Shown: positions 45,799-54,506, counted from the first letter of the stretch. The stretch is 64,000 nt of DNA from JAHKLT01 sp046197865 (GCF_046197865.1 NZ_CP166990.1:1178001-1242000); one strand, 5' to 3'. The notes: a model not told the origin generated them from the letters alone. A program made the numbers and translations.

Positions 45799-47049
45799 TT
45801 GCTTAGAAAAAGTATTAATGAAATAAATAAAAAAATTGAAGATAATGAAGCTTCAGTTTATACTATTTCTGAATTTAAAAAACTTATTAAAGAAAATAAA
45901 ACTCCTGAATTTGAAGATGTAGATGTAGTAACTTGTGGAACATGTGGAGTAATGTCTGGAACTGCAGCTATTTTTAATTTAACTGTAGCTGAGCCTGGAC
46001 TTTTTAAAAAAGCTAAAAATATTTATTTAAATGGAATTCCTGGAAATGTTGGACCATGTCCCAATGAATGGTTAGGTTCTGTTGATCTTGTTTTACATGG
46101 AACAAGTAAAAGTACATACAACACTAATTATGGTGGAGGATTCCTTTTAAAAGATTTATTAGAAGGTAAAGAAATTTCTATTAAAGTTGAAAGTATTGAA
46201 GGTGAAACATTTACATCTAAAACTTCACTAAAAGAAATGGGAAGAGCTCAATTAATTGGAACAAGAATGGCTTTTAAAAATTATACTGCTTTTACAAACC
46301 CGAATAATGAATCTATAAGTTCTATTTTTAATGCTATTCCATTAGAAGGAAATCTTAAAGGCCTTACCTTCTCAGGATGTGGAGATTTAAATCCATTAGA
46401 AAATGATTCAGATAATAATGTTATTAAAGAAGGATCTAATGTTCTTTTAAATGATTCTAAAGGAATTATTTTAGGTGAAGGTACAAGAAGTTCAAATGAA
46501 AAACCTAATTTAATGTTATCTGCAGACATTAAGCAAATGAATTCTGAATTTGTTGGAGGATTTAAAACTGGTGAAGGTCCAGAAATTTATAATACAATAG
46601 CTATTCCAATACCTGTTTTAACAGAAGAAATTTATAATAATCTTTTAATTACAAATGAACGCATTCCATTAAATGTTGCAGACATTAAAGGTAGACATTT
46701 ACCATTAGCACAAACTAATTATAGCCTAATGTGGGATAATCATGAAATGAGGCCTAAATTTGACAGTTCAAAATGTAATAATTGCCTAAATTGTAAAGTA
46801 GAAGAATATTGTCCAACAGAAGCTTTTAAAGATAATAATTTAAATATTAAAAAATGTTTTGGTTGTGGAATTTGCATATATAATTGTGAGAATGATTCAT
46901 TTGAAATGAATATAGGTAATGTAGACCTAAATATAAATAATCAAAATTATAATATACCTATTTACTGTAGACAATCTGATATTTTAAGAGCTAAAAAGCT
47001 ATCCTCTAAATTAAAAACAATGATTGAAAATAAAGAATTTTTATTATAA
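45799..47049 (+). CDS. DUF39/COG1900 protein with ferredoxin domain (methanogenesis marker 16 type)
   Basis: A 416-residue protein. Residues 1-320 are a DUF39 (HcyBio, COG1900) domain with VVTCGTCGVMSGTAAIF near 48-64 and GIPGNVGPCPNEWLG near 83-97; the conserved cysteines there are thought to carry persulfide. Two ferredoxin motifs follow near 328-370 (KCNNCLNCKVEEYCP and KCFGCGICIYNC). From memory, this form matches the methanogenesis marker 16 group, whose relatives insert sulfur in homocysteine synthesis and have been linked to coenzyme M synthesis. Being next to comA, sulfur insertion into sulfoacetaldehyde is an attractive role. The start is TTG, supported by AGAGGT 6 bases upstream. 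Confidence 0.8.
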   Translation: MLRKSINEINKKIEDNEASVYTISEFKKLIKENKTPEFEDVDVVTCGTCGVMSGTAAIFNLTVAEPGLFKKAKNIYLNGIPGNVGPCPNEWLGSVDLVLHGTSKSTYNTNYGGGFLLKDLLEGKEISIKVESIEGETFTSKTSLKEMGRAQLIGTRMAFKNYTAFTNPNNESISSIFNAIPLEGNLKGLTFSGCGDLNPLENDSDNNVIKEGSNVLLNDSKGIILGEGTRSSNEKPNLMLSADIKQMNSEFVGGFKTGEGPEIYNTIAIPIPVLTEEIYNNLLITNERIPLNVADIKGRHLPLAQTNYSLMWDNHEMRPKFDSSKCNNCLNCKVEEYCPTEAFKDNNLNIKKCFGCGICIYNCENDSFEMNIGNVDLNINNQNYNIPIYCRQSDILRAKKLSSKLKTMIENKEFLL

Positions 47050-47057
47050 GTGAAACC

Positions 47058-47642
47058 ATGAAATTAAAACTTAATGAAGAACCACACTCATTGGCAAATT
47101 ATATTCTAAATGATTTAAAATCATCTGAGAATATGGGATTACTCAGATGTGTCCAATGTGGAATGTGTACATCAACATGTCCTGGAGCTAGACACTCCCA
47201 ATATAATCCTAGAGATATGATTGAAAGAATATTACAAGGAGATACAACAGTTATTAAAGATGAAGATATTTGGAACTGTTTTTATTGTTATACATGTCAC
47301 AGTATTTGTCCTGTTGGAAATAGTGCATGTGAAGTAAATCAAATTTTAAGACAAATTGCAATTGATTCTGGTGAAGTTAATGAAAAAGTAAAACCATTTC
47401 TTGAATTTGGAGATAGTTTTCTAACATTAGCTATTGGAGGAATTCCATCAATCTTTTTCCCGCAAATGAGAGAAGATATTGGAGATGAATGGTGGGAATT
47501 TAAAGAAAATTTAGATAATGTAAGAGAAGAACTTGATTTAGATAGCTATATTCCTACAGAAGATTCAATTGAAGAGGTAAGAACATTACTTATAAATTCA
47601 GGTTTTGAAAAAAGAATTAAGAAAATAGATGGTGAATTATGA
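47058..47642 (+). CDS. hdrC: Heterodisulfide reductase subunit C-like protein
   Basis: A 194-residue iron-sulfur protein. Two [4Fe-4S] motifs are seen: C31, C34, C37, C41 in RCVQCGMCTSTCPG and C74, C77, C80, C84 in CFYCYTCHSICPVG. In Hdr complexes HdrC passes electrons from HdrA to HdrB. It overlaps the start of hdrB (ATGA overlap) and follows the DUF39 gene by 8 bases, so the whole set is one operon. The C-terminal 90 residues are acidic and helical. Because its HdrA and HdrB partners are atypical, the substrate may not be the usual CoM-S-S-CoB. Confidence 0.87.
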   Translation: MKLKLNEEPHSLANYILNDLKSSENMGLLRCVQCGMCTSTCPGARHSQYNPRDMIERILQGDTTVIKDEDIWNCFYCYTCHSICPVGNSACEVNQILRQIAIDSGEVNEKVKPFLEFGDSFLTLAIGGIPSIFFPQMREDIGDEWWEFKENLDNVREELDLDSYIPTEDSIEEVRTLLINSGFEKRIKKIDGEL

Positions 47643-48619
47643 AAAACATTCCTGATAAAGATATATTACTTTTTAAAAGCTGTTTAGTTTCAACAGAATA
47701 TCCTGGAATAGAATCATCCACTAAATATGTTTTTGATAAAGTTGGAATTGATTATGATATTTCTAATCGTCAAACTTGTTGTACTGGTCTTGGCCATTAT
47801 TCTGATATCTTTGATCAATATTCAACAACTGTTATTGGAGCTCGAAACTTCCATGTTGCAAATGAGTTAAATAAAAAGAATTTGGTCATGTTATGTGCTA
47901 CTTGTTATGCAATTAATAAAAAAGTAGCTAATATATTAAATAATAAACATGATACAAGAGCTGAGATTAATAAACTATTTAGAGATTCCAATTTAGATGA
48001 AATGCAATATGAAAAAGACAGTATTGATTCAAGAGAAAATATATTCCATGTAGTTGATATTTTATATAATAAAAAAGAGGAAATAGCTAAAAACATCAAG
48101 TTTGATGTATCAAAATTTAAAATAGCTACTCATCATGGATGTCATTATTGTAAAGTTCATTATAATGATACCATTGGGGGAATTAGAGATCCTAATATTA
48201 TTGATGACATTGTTACTTATTGTGGTGGTAAAACAATAGCTTGGTATGATCATAAAAAAACTACTTGTGGAGCTGGTTTTAGACAACGTTTTGTAAATAA
48301 AGATTTATCAATGGATGTTACTTTAGATAAATTAAAATCTATCAACAATGATGGTGTTGAAATTCTTATTCATTTATGTCCTAATTGTCATGTTCAATTT
48401 GATAGATATCAAAAATATATAGATTCTAATAAAGAATTTAATATGATTCATTTAAATATTGCTCAATTTATTGCACTTGCAATGGGAGCAGACCCATATA
48501 AAGTTGTGGGTATTCAAACACATAGTGAAAGTATAGAACCATTTATTGAAGAGTTAAAAGAAAATGTTTTAGATTCTACTTTAGATGAGAAAATAGTGGA
48601 AAGTGATAGCAATGTCTGA
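47639..48619 (+). CDS. hdrB: Heterodisulfide reductase subunit B-like protein with altered CCG motif
   Basis: A 326-residue protein with two CCG domains. The first has a full set of cysteines: C15, C47-C48, C86 and C89. The second has C168, C210, C247 and C250, but the position expected to be the first cysteine of the CC pair is T209 (KKTTCGAG). Canonical HdrB binds two noncubane [4Fe-4S] clusters through such motifs, so the second cluster may be missing or changed. An extra cysteine, C171, lies near C168. The protein is about 30 residues longer than typical. It is in the operon comA-DUF39-hdrC-hdrB-hdrA. Confidence 0.85.
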   Translation: MKNIPDKDILLFKSCLVSTEYPGIESSTKYVFDKVGIDYDISNRQTCCTGLGHYSDIFDQYSTTVIGARNFHVANELNKKNLVMLCATCYAINKKVANILNNKHDTRAEINKLFRDSNLDEMQYEKDSIDSRENIFHVVDILYNKKEEIAKNIKFDVSKFKIATHHGCHYCKVHYNDTIGGIRDPNIIDDIVTYCGGKTIAWYDHKKTTCGAGFRQRFVNKDLSMDVTLDKLKSINNDGVEILIHLCPNCHVQFDRYQKYIDSNKEFNMIHLNIAQFIALAMGADPYKVVGIQTHSESIEPFIEELKENVLDSTLDEKIVESDSNV

Positions 48620-50954
48620 TGTTAAAGAACCAATTATAGCTAAATTAGAACAAAACAAATCTGATTTACGAATTGGAGTATTTATTTGTAGATGTGGAGG
48701 AAATATTTCTGATGTAGTAGATATTAAAAAATTAAAATCAGAAATAAATGCTGAAGTTATTGAAGAATTTGAAAATCTCTGTTCTTTAAATGGACGTAAA
48801 ATTATAAGGGAAAACGTTATTGACAATGAACTTGATAGAATTGTTATTGCTGCTTGTTCACCTATTTCTCATGAAAAGACATTTCAAGAATATATTCAGC
48901 CATTAAATCCTTATTTAATGGATATGGCAAATTTGAGAGAACATTGCTCTTGGGTTCATGATGATAATCCAGAAATGGCAACACGTAAAGCAATTGTTCT
49001 TGTAAATGCATCTATAGAGAAGGTCAAACAATCAAATGCAGTTGATCCAATTTCATATCACACTCCAAAAAATGTAGCTATTATTGGAGGAGGAATAGCT
49101 GGAATGAATGCAGGTCTTTCACTTGCAAAACAAGGAATTGATGTTGATTTAATTGAACAAACTCCAACTATTGGAGGAAACATGGCAAAAATTGGAAAAG
49201 TTTTCTCTCCTGTTAAAATAGCTGAAGAATGTGGATTATGTCTTTTAAATCCAATATTAAATGAATTTGTTTGGCATAAAAATATCACTGCACATACTAA
49301 TTCTAATGTAGTAAGTTGTGAAAAAAGAGGAGGAAATTTCACACTTTTAATTGAAAAAAATCCTCGTTATGTAGATACAGATAAATGTATTTCTTGTGGA
49401 AAATGTGGTGAAGCATGTGAAGTAGAAGTTAATGATTCTTGGAATGATGATTTATCTAAGCGAAAAGCAATTTATAGACCTTTCTCACAATCTTATCCTG
49501 ATTCTTATGTAATTGATATGGAAAACTGTGAAAAATGTGGTAATTGTATTAGAGTTTGTCCTATGAAAGCAATCCATTTAAGACAAGAAAAGGAAATGGT
49601 TCCACTTAATGTTGGTTCAGTTATAATAGCTACAGGCCATAAACTATTTGATCCTAATTTAAGACCAGAATATGGTTATGATAGATATGATGATGTAATT
49701 ACTCAAAGTGAACTTGGAAGGATTATGGGAGTTAATGGTCCTACAAAAGGAAAACTTGAGAAGTTATCTAATGGAAAAGTTCCTAAAAGAATTGTAATGA
49801 TTCAATGTGTGGGTTCAAGAGATGAAAAGCCTGATGGTCACCAATATTGTTCTAAAGTATGTTGTATGGTAGCTTTAAAAAATGCAAACATTATTAAACA
49901 CAAATATCCTGATACTGACATTGTAATATGTTATACTGATGTTAGAACTCCTGGAATGTATGAAAAATATTATAAACATTCTCAACAATCTGGAATACGT
50001 CTTATAAGAGGTCGTCCAGGAGAAGTTATTAAAAAAGATGATGATTTTATTGTTAGAATAGAAGATACTTTAAAGAAAGAATTTATTGAACTTAAAACTG
50101 ATATGGTTGTATTATCAACAGCTATTGAACCTTCAGAAGGTACAAAAGAAATAGCTAAAATTATGAATGTTGGTATGACTGAAGATGATTTTATTAAAGA
50201 ATCTCATCCAAAAATAAAACCTGTAACAACAGATGTTAAAGGAGCTTATGTTTGTGGAACAGCACAAGATCCTAAAGATATTACAGAAAGTATTATGCAA
50301 GCAACCTCAGCTGCAGCTAAAGTTTCTGAAATGATTCATCAAGGAGTTGAAATTGAACCATTTATAGCTGAAATTGATGAAGAACTTTGTAATACATGTG
50401 GAAAGTGTATTGAAGCTTGTAAATATAAGACATTATCTGTTAAAGATGATTTAATGTATGTTGATCCTATGTCTTGTTCTGGTTGCGGTAAATGTTTAAG
50501 TGCATGTAGTGAAAATGCAATAAACATTAAAGGAAATATAGAAGAAAAGATTTTTGGAACCATTTATGGCTTGTTAAAAGATAAAAAAGAAGATGAAAAA
50601 CGAATTATTGTATTTTTAGATAGTATTGGTTATACTACAACTGATAATATTGGAGTTAATAGAATAAAACTACCTGAATCAATATATGTAGTTAAAGTTC
50701 ATTCAATAAATAGAATAAAACCAAAACATATTCTTTATGCTTTAAAAAATGGTGCAGATGGTATTTTTATTGGAGAATATCCTGGAAATGTTATGTATGA
50801 AGAAGTAGAGCATAAAATGGAAGATATTCGAGATGATATTTCCCGTGAAAATATGAATCCTGAAAGATTAATGTTTTCAAATGTATATATTCCTCATTTT
50901 AGAGGACTTGCAGAAAAACTTACAGAATTTAATGAAAAAATAAAAAAATTATAA
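48612..50954 (+). CDS. hdrA: Heterodisulfide reductase subunit A-like protein with cysteine-free FlpD-like tail
   Basis: A 780-residue flavin- and Fe-S-containing protein. In order: GVFICRCGGNISDVVD near 22-37; FAD loop IIGGGIAGMNAGLSLA near 155; inserted ferredoxin motifs CISCGKCGEACE and CEKCGNCIRVCP near 260-320; conserved QYCSKVCCMVALK near 415; C-terminal ferredoxin CNTCGKCIEACK and CSGCGKCLSACS near 590-635; then 130 residues resembling MvhD/FlpD (HILYALKNGADGIFIGEYPG). The tail has no cysteine, so it cannot bind the usual FlpD cluster. The ATG at 48612 has AGTGAT upstream and overlaps the end of hdrB by 8 bases; a GTG 9 bases earlier is less likely. Confidence 0.87.
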   Translation: MSDVKEPIIAKLEQNKSDLRIGVFICRCGGNISDVVDIKKLKSEINAEVIEEFENLCSLNGRKIIRENVIDNELDRIVIAACSPISHEKTFQEYIQPLNPYLMDMANLREHCSWVHDDNPEMATRKAIVLVNASIEKVKQSNAVDPISYHTPKNVAIIGGGIAGMNAGLSLAKQGIDVDLIEQTPTIGGNMAKIGKVFSPVKIAEECGLCLLNPILNEFVWHKNITAHTNSNVVSCEKRGGNFTLLIEKNPRYVDTDKCISCGKCGEACEVEVNDSWNDDLSKRKAIYRPFSQSYPDSYVIDMENCEKCGNCIRVCPMKAIHLRQEKEMVPLNVGSVIIATGHKLFDPNLRPEYGYDRYDDVITQSELGRIMGVNGPTKGKLEKLSNGKVPKRIVMIQCVGSRDEKPDGHQYCSKVCCMVALKNANIIKHKYPDTDIVICYTDVRTPGMYEKYYKHSQQSGIRLIRGRPGEVIKKDDDFIVRIEDTLKKEFIELKTDMVVLSTAIEPSEGTKEIAKIMNVGMTEDDFIKESHPKIKPVTTDVKGAYVCGTAQDPKDITESIMQATSAAAKVSEMIHQGVEIEPFIAEIDEELCNTCGKCIEACKYKTLSVKDDLMYVDPMSCSGCGKCLSACSENAINIKGNIEEKIFGTIYGLLKDKKEDEKRIIVFLDSIGYTTTDNIGVNRIKLPESIYVVKVHSINRIKPKHILYALKNGADGIFIGEYPGNVMYEEVEHKMEDIRDDISRENMNPERLMFSNVYIPHFRGLAEKLTEFNEKIKKL

Positions 50955-50974
50955 TAGTAAAATATCTAAAAAAT

Positions 50975-51133
50975 AATATAGTCTCCACACACTTAAATCT
51001 TACTATTTTTAACACATAAAATCAACAAAAAAGTATTAAAAACCAGAGTAAACAAGTAATACAAAAAATTTCAACGATTAAAAAAAATATAAAGGAAAAA
51101 TACAAAAAATTTAATTACTGGGCACTCTCAATA
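50975..51133. repeat. Direct repeat flanking the SDR gene, copy 1
   Basis: About 157 bases nearly identical to 52119-52250, with an extra 27-base insert near 51090-51115. It begins AATATAGTCTCCACAC and ends with GGGCACTCTCAATA. In one plus-strand frame both copies read SIKNQSKQVIQKISTIKK and then YW(A/T)LSI, so it may be a decayed gene fragment. Confidence 0.8.
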
Positions 51134-51163
51134 TTAAAATTTTAAATGTAGGAATGAAGAGTT

Positions 51164-51907
51164 TTAAGCTTCATATCCTCCATCTACTCTAATACTTTGT
51201 CCACTTACATAAGCTGAGTCATCACTAGCTAAAAATAAAGCAACAGATGCTATATCTTCAGGAGCTCCACATCTTTTAAGAGTACAACCTTGAATTATAT
51301 AATCTAATGCTTCTTCTCCTCCTGCACTATCTAACATTGCAGTTTTAATTGATCCTGGAGCAATAGCATTAACACGTATTTCAGGACCTAATTCATAAGC
51401 CATAGATTTATTTAATCCTTCCATAGCATGTTTAGATGAAATATATGCAGCAAATCCATGGTGACCAGCATAACCTGCAATAGATGATGTATTAATAATC
51501 ACACCTTTGCCTTTTTCTTTCATTATAGGAGCTACTTTTTGAGCTAAAATTAAAGCAGCAGTTACATTAACATTAAATACTTTATTCCATTCCTCTAAAC
51601 TCACTTCTAATAATGGATTTAAACTTAACATTCCTGCATTATTAAATAATATATCTACAGTTCCATAAGCATCAACTGTTTTATCGATAATTTTTCCAAC
51701 TTCATTTAAATCAGTCATATCAACTATTAGATAAATAGCTTCACCACCATTTTTTTCAATATCATCAACAACTTCTTTTGCACGTTTTTCATTTCTTCCA
51801 GTAATAACTACTTTAGCTCCTTCTTTAGCAAATAATTTAGCAGTTTCTCTTCCCATACCTGATGTTGCACCAGTTACAATTGCAACTTTACCTTTTAATT
51901 TGTCCAT
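51164..51907 (-). CDS. Short-chain dehydrogenase/reductase (SDR)
   Basis: A 247-residue classical SDR oxidoreductase using NAD(P). The cofactor loop TGATSGMGRET is at residues 12-22, NNAG at 89-92, and the catalytic residues S141 or S142, Y155 and K159 in AAYISSKHAMEG. VRVDGGYEA-type ending (SIRVDGGYEA) is typical. The closest kinds are 3-oxoacyl-ACP reductase-like and glucose dehydrogenase-like proteins; the substrate cannot be deduced. The gene sits between two long direct repeats in an accessory patch. A GGGTGT site precedes the ATG. Confidence 0.88.
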   Translation of the reverse strand: MDKLKGKVAIVTGATSGMGRETAKLFAKEGAKVVITGRNEKRAKEVVDDIEKNGGEAIYLIVDMTDLNEVGKIIDKTVDAYGTVDILFNNAGMLSLNPLLEVSLEEWNKVFNVNVTAALILAQKVAPIMKEKGKGVIINTSSIAGYAGHHGFAAYISSKHAMEGLNKSMAYELGPEIRVNAIAPGSIKTAMLDSAGGEEALDYIIQGCTLKRCGAPEDIASVALFLASDDSAYVSGQSIRVDGGYEA

Positions 51908-51942
51908 TTTAACACCCTCTTATTCATTAATATTTAAATAAT

Positions 51943-51966
51943 AGTATTTTTTATTTTAAAAATACT
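51943..51966. promoter_or_regulatory. Inverted repeat upstream of the SDR gene
   Basis: AGTATTTTT and AAAAATACT, a perfect 9-base pair of arms with a 6-base spacer, lie 36-59 bases before the SDR start, where the promoter should be. It could be an operator, or chance in AT-rich DNA. Confidence 0.4.
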
Positions 51967-52118
51967 TAATATAATATATGATGTTCATAATATTTAAATA
52001 AGATCTATATTCTTTTTAATTAATATTTATGAAAAATTTTTTAAAAATCGTTATTGGATAAATAATATAAATCAAATATTTTTCATGGGATTTTTTTTGT
52101 TGTTTTAGTATATAATTG

Positions 52119-52250
52119 AATATAATCTCCACAGACTTAAATCTTACTATTTTTAACACATAAAATCAGCAAAAAAGTATTAAAAACCAAAGTAAACAAG
52201 TAATACAAAAAATTTCAACGATTAAAAAAAAATACTGGACACTCTCAATA
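52119..52250. repeat. Direct repeat flanking the SDR gene, copy 2
   Basis: About 130 bases matching copy 1 at 50975-51133 with few substitutions. Its right end runs into the interrupted reading frame that is split by the insertion sequence. The 210 bases between the SDR start and this repeat otherwise show only AT-rich sequence. Confidence 0.8.
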
Positions 52251-52527
52251 AATACTTTTACAAAATTTTCAAAAGCACTTTATTCAATTAAAAAAAGTTT
52301 AAATATAGGTACAGAATATGTTAAAGACCAACATATTGATTTAGAAAAAAATCTTTTAAACAAAGGCATTCATGAATCAGGTTGCCTTATATTATTAGAT
52401 TGTTAGTGACTGTCAATTTGTTAGTTGGGTTTTTTTATCAAAAATTATTATTTTTATAATTTCTTTATTTTTTTTTTGATTTTTGTGCTTTGTGCACGTG
52501 TTTTTTTTAAAAATAAGCTTAAAAAAG

Positions 52528-52535
52528 TTTATATA
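52528..52535 (+). promoter_or_regulatory. TATA box of the transposase
   Basis: TTTATATA lies 24-31 bases upstream of the transposase ATG, so the mRNA should start at or near the start codon. Confidence 0.5.
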
Positions 52536-52558
52536 GGCGGAGAAACATATTATTAAGT

Positions 52559-53821
52559 ATGTACCTCGAAAAAATATGCTCTCCAATTAGTAATTTGTCT
52601 GATGTTCAATATAAATTTTGCTTTCCAGGATTGGAAAAACGTGAAAAACAAAGTAAATTTAGTGTTGATAGAAGTGTTTATACGAATGATAGTCGTTATT
52701 ATGCTTATAATAATAGTTTTTGTAAGCATTGTTTCTCTCGTGATCTGATTAAACATGGTTTTAATTCTAAAATGTTGATTTCAGTTGATGGTGATGAAGA
52801 TCATATTTTTGTTCAAAAGTATTTATGTAAAAAATGCGGTAAAATTTCTCAAACAGAATTTCAAGATGAATATGATCCTTATTGTAATTTTTCTAATAAT
52901 ACATTAAATAAATCTAAAGAAACTATGTCATTAGAACGTGTATCATTAAGAAATCTGTCAAAAAATCATGAAACATTTAATAACATTAAAATTTCTCATG
53001 AAACAGTTAGAAAATCATTAATATTAAATTCTAATTTATATTACATAAATACTGATGTTGAATTATCTAACTATTATGGATATGATGAGCAATGGGTTAA
53101 AATTAATAAAAAATGGCAATATAGATGCGTAATATTCGATTTAGTCAATAATGTTCCTATTGCAGAGGAATTAACTGATAATTTAAGCAAAAAATTCATT
53201 AAAAATTTTATTGATAAAAATATACCTCCACACAAAAGAAAATTCATTGTAACAGATTTAAAAAAAGAATATGATAATATAATGCGTCAATTAGGTTTTG
53301 ATCACCAATACTGTACTTTTCATTTAAATTTAAACATAAATAAAAATTTAACTACTTTTTACAATAAAGCAAAAAACAAATACATAAAAGAATTAAAAAA
53401 CAATGATCCTGAAATGTCAAAAACAGAAATAGATGAACTTGTAGATGAAAAATTAAAAACTATTAAAAAGGAAATAAACGAATATAAACAATGGTTCTGG
53501 CAACTATTCCAATTTAAAACATATGGTGAAGCATTAGAATTTATAGAAGAAATAAAAGAAAAATTGCCTGAATTTCCAGAGATATTAGGAGATTATTTGA
53601 AAAATAATTTCATGCCCATTTATAAAAAATTCTTAGTTTTCCTCAAAAAAGAACATAAAACAAAAGCATGCCAAACAAATAATAAAACAGAAAATTATAT
53701 TGGCAACATAATGCCTAAATCATACAAAAAGAAATTTAGAACAGAAATAGGCCTCATGACACAAATAAAACACAGAATAAAAAATTGGATAAAAAACCGA
53801 AAAACCCAACTAACAAATTGA
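52559..53821 (+). CDS. DDE transposase with N-terminal zinc ribbon
   Basis: A 420-residue transposase. Cysteine pairs C55/C58 and C90/C93 form an N-terminal zinc ribbon, followed by a helix-turn-helix-like segment (NNIKISHETVRKSLIL). Candidate catalytic acids are D176 in YYGYDEQWVKI, D233 in KFIVTDLKKEYD and E378 in NNKTENYIG, with a CxxH (YCTFHL) after the second as in MULE/IS256-like enzymes. A basic tail ends at the stop inside the right inverted repeat. The frame is intact and the element is probably active. Confidence 0.88.
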   Translation: MYLEKICSPISNLSDVQYKFCFPGLEKREKQSKFSVDRSVYTNDSRYYAYNNSFCKHCFSRDLIKHGFNSKMLISVDGDEDHIFVQKYLCKKCGKISQTEFQDEYDPYCNFSNNTLNKSKETMSLERVSLRNLSKNHETFNNIKISHETVRKSLILNSNLYYINTDVELSNYYGYDEQWVKINKKWQYRCVIFDLVNNVPIAEELTDNLSKKFIKNFIDKNIPPHKRKFIVTDLKKEYDNIMRQLGFDHQYCTFHLNLNINKNLTTFYNKAKNKYIKELKNNDPEMSKTEIDELVDEKLKTIKKEINEYKQWFWQLFQFKTYGEALEFIEEIKEKLPEFPEILGDYLKNNFMPIYKKFLVFLKKEHKTKACQTNNKTENYIGNIMPKSYKKKFRTEIGLMTQIKHRIKNWIKNRKTQLTN

Positions 53822-53963
53822 CAGTCACGATTGTTATATATTATATCAATCTTTAAATCAAAAAATAGGTTTTATTACCCAAGATAAAAGAATTTTAACA
53901 TTAAAAAAAGAAATTCAAATTATATTTAATCTCGATTTTCCAGTTTATAACCCTAATAATTAT

Positions 53964-54497
53964 TTATAACGATTTCATAAATCTATTTTTTATTTGCTCT
54001 GGAGATAAAGGTATAATATTAGATGAATTATTGTTACCTTTTTCAATTTGATAATTTACAAAAGTCGTTTCATTAAAATTAATAATTTCTTTTAAAGGTA
54101 AATCTCCATATTCAAAGGATTTGATTCCTACACTTTCAGCTATTTTTAATAAATTAACATCTTGTGCATATGTATCTTGTCCACCAGTTGAACCATAAAC
54201 TCCATTATTTAATAAAATCCATGTTAAGTTTTTAGGATTTTGACAATGTGTAGTGACTAAAGAACCTAAATTCATTAAAAGTGATCCATCACCATCAATA
54301 ACAACAACATTTTTATCTTGAGATAAAGCTATTCCAAGACCGATTGATGAGACAAGACCCATTGAACCAATCATGTAAAAATTTTCAGCTCTATCATTAA
54401 TATCATATAATTCCCTTGATGGAAATCCAATATTACAAATGACCAATTCATCATCAATTGATTTCATAATTTCTTTAATTGCATCAAAACGTTTCAT
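53964..54497 (-). CDS. comE: Sulfopyruvate decarboxylase, beta subunit
   Basis: With ComD, decarboxylates sulfopyruvate to sulfoacetaldehyde in coenzyme M synthesis. The 177-residue subunit carries the thiamine diphosphate motif from GDGSLLMN (residues 69-76) to LLNNGVYGSTGG (96-107). The length agrees with stand-alone ComE proteins. It starts 9 bases after comD, in the same operon. Its stop overlaps the remnant gene carrying the IS, so the IS inserted only about 140 bases from this gene's 3' end without damaging it. Confidence 0.93.
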   Translation of the reverse strand: MKRFDAIKEIMKSIDDELVICNIGFPSRELYDINDRAENFYMIGSMGLVSSIGLGIALSQDKNVVVIDGDGSLLMNLGSLVTTHCQNPKNLTWILLNNGVYGSTGGQDTYAQDVNLLKIAESVGIKSFEYGDLPLKEIINFNETTFVNYQIEKGNNNSSNIIPLSPEQIKNRFMKSL

Positions 54498-54506
54498 ATT
54501 ATCAAA

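Larger units (their letters stand above)
52406..53828 (+). mobile_element. Intact insertion sequence, ISM1-like
   Basis: A 1423-base element with perfect 29-base terminal inverted repeats beginning GTGACTGTCAATTTGTTAGT. It is bounded by an 8-base target duplication GATTGTTA at 52398-52405 and 53829-53836. It encodes one transposase, whose stop codon lies inside the right repeat. ISM1 of Methanobrevibacter smithii is known, as I recall, for 29-base ends and 8-base duplications, so this is placed near that group, although it is longer than ISM1. The perfect ends and duplication imply recent transposition. Confidence 0.9.
52164..53969 (+). pseudogene. Truncated gene remnant (possibly PIN-domain) split by an insertion sequence
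   Basis: One open frame runs from 52164 to the IS at 52406 and resumes exactly in frame at 53837, ending with TAA at 53967-53969. Removing the IS and one copy of the 8-base duplication gives about 124 codons with no start codon, so the 5' end was already lost before or besides the IS insertion. The C-terminal text around the joint (GCLILLDC then YILYQSLNQKIGFITQDKRI) resembles the end of a PIN-domain nuclease, where DxxIxxxS and TxDxxIL recur; this is only a suggestion. Its stop overlaps the end of comE on the other strand. Confidence 0.55.

Noticed and set aside
49058..49342. A 94-codon minus-strand frame inside hdrA
   Set aside because: Antisense to the FAD-binding domain; it mirrors glycine-rich codons as prolines and has no ribosome site.
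50975..52250. A composite transposon formed by the two direct repeats
   Set aside because: The repeats contain no transposase, show no terminal inverted repeats, and no target duplication flanks the pair.
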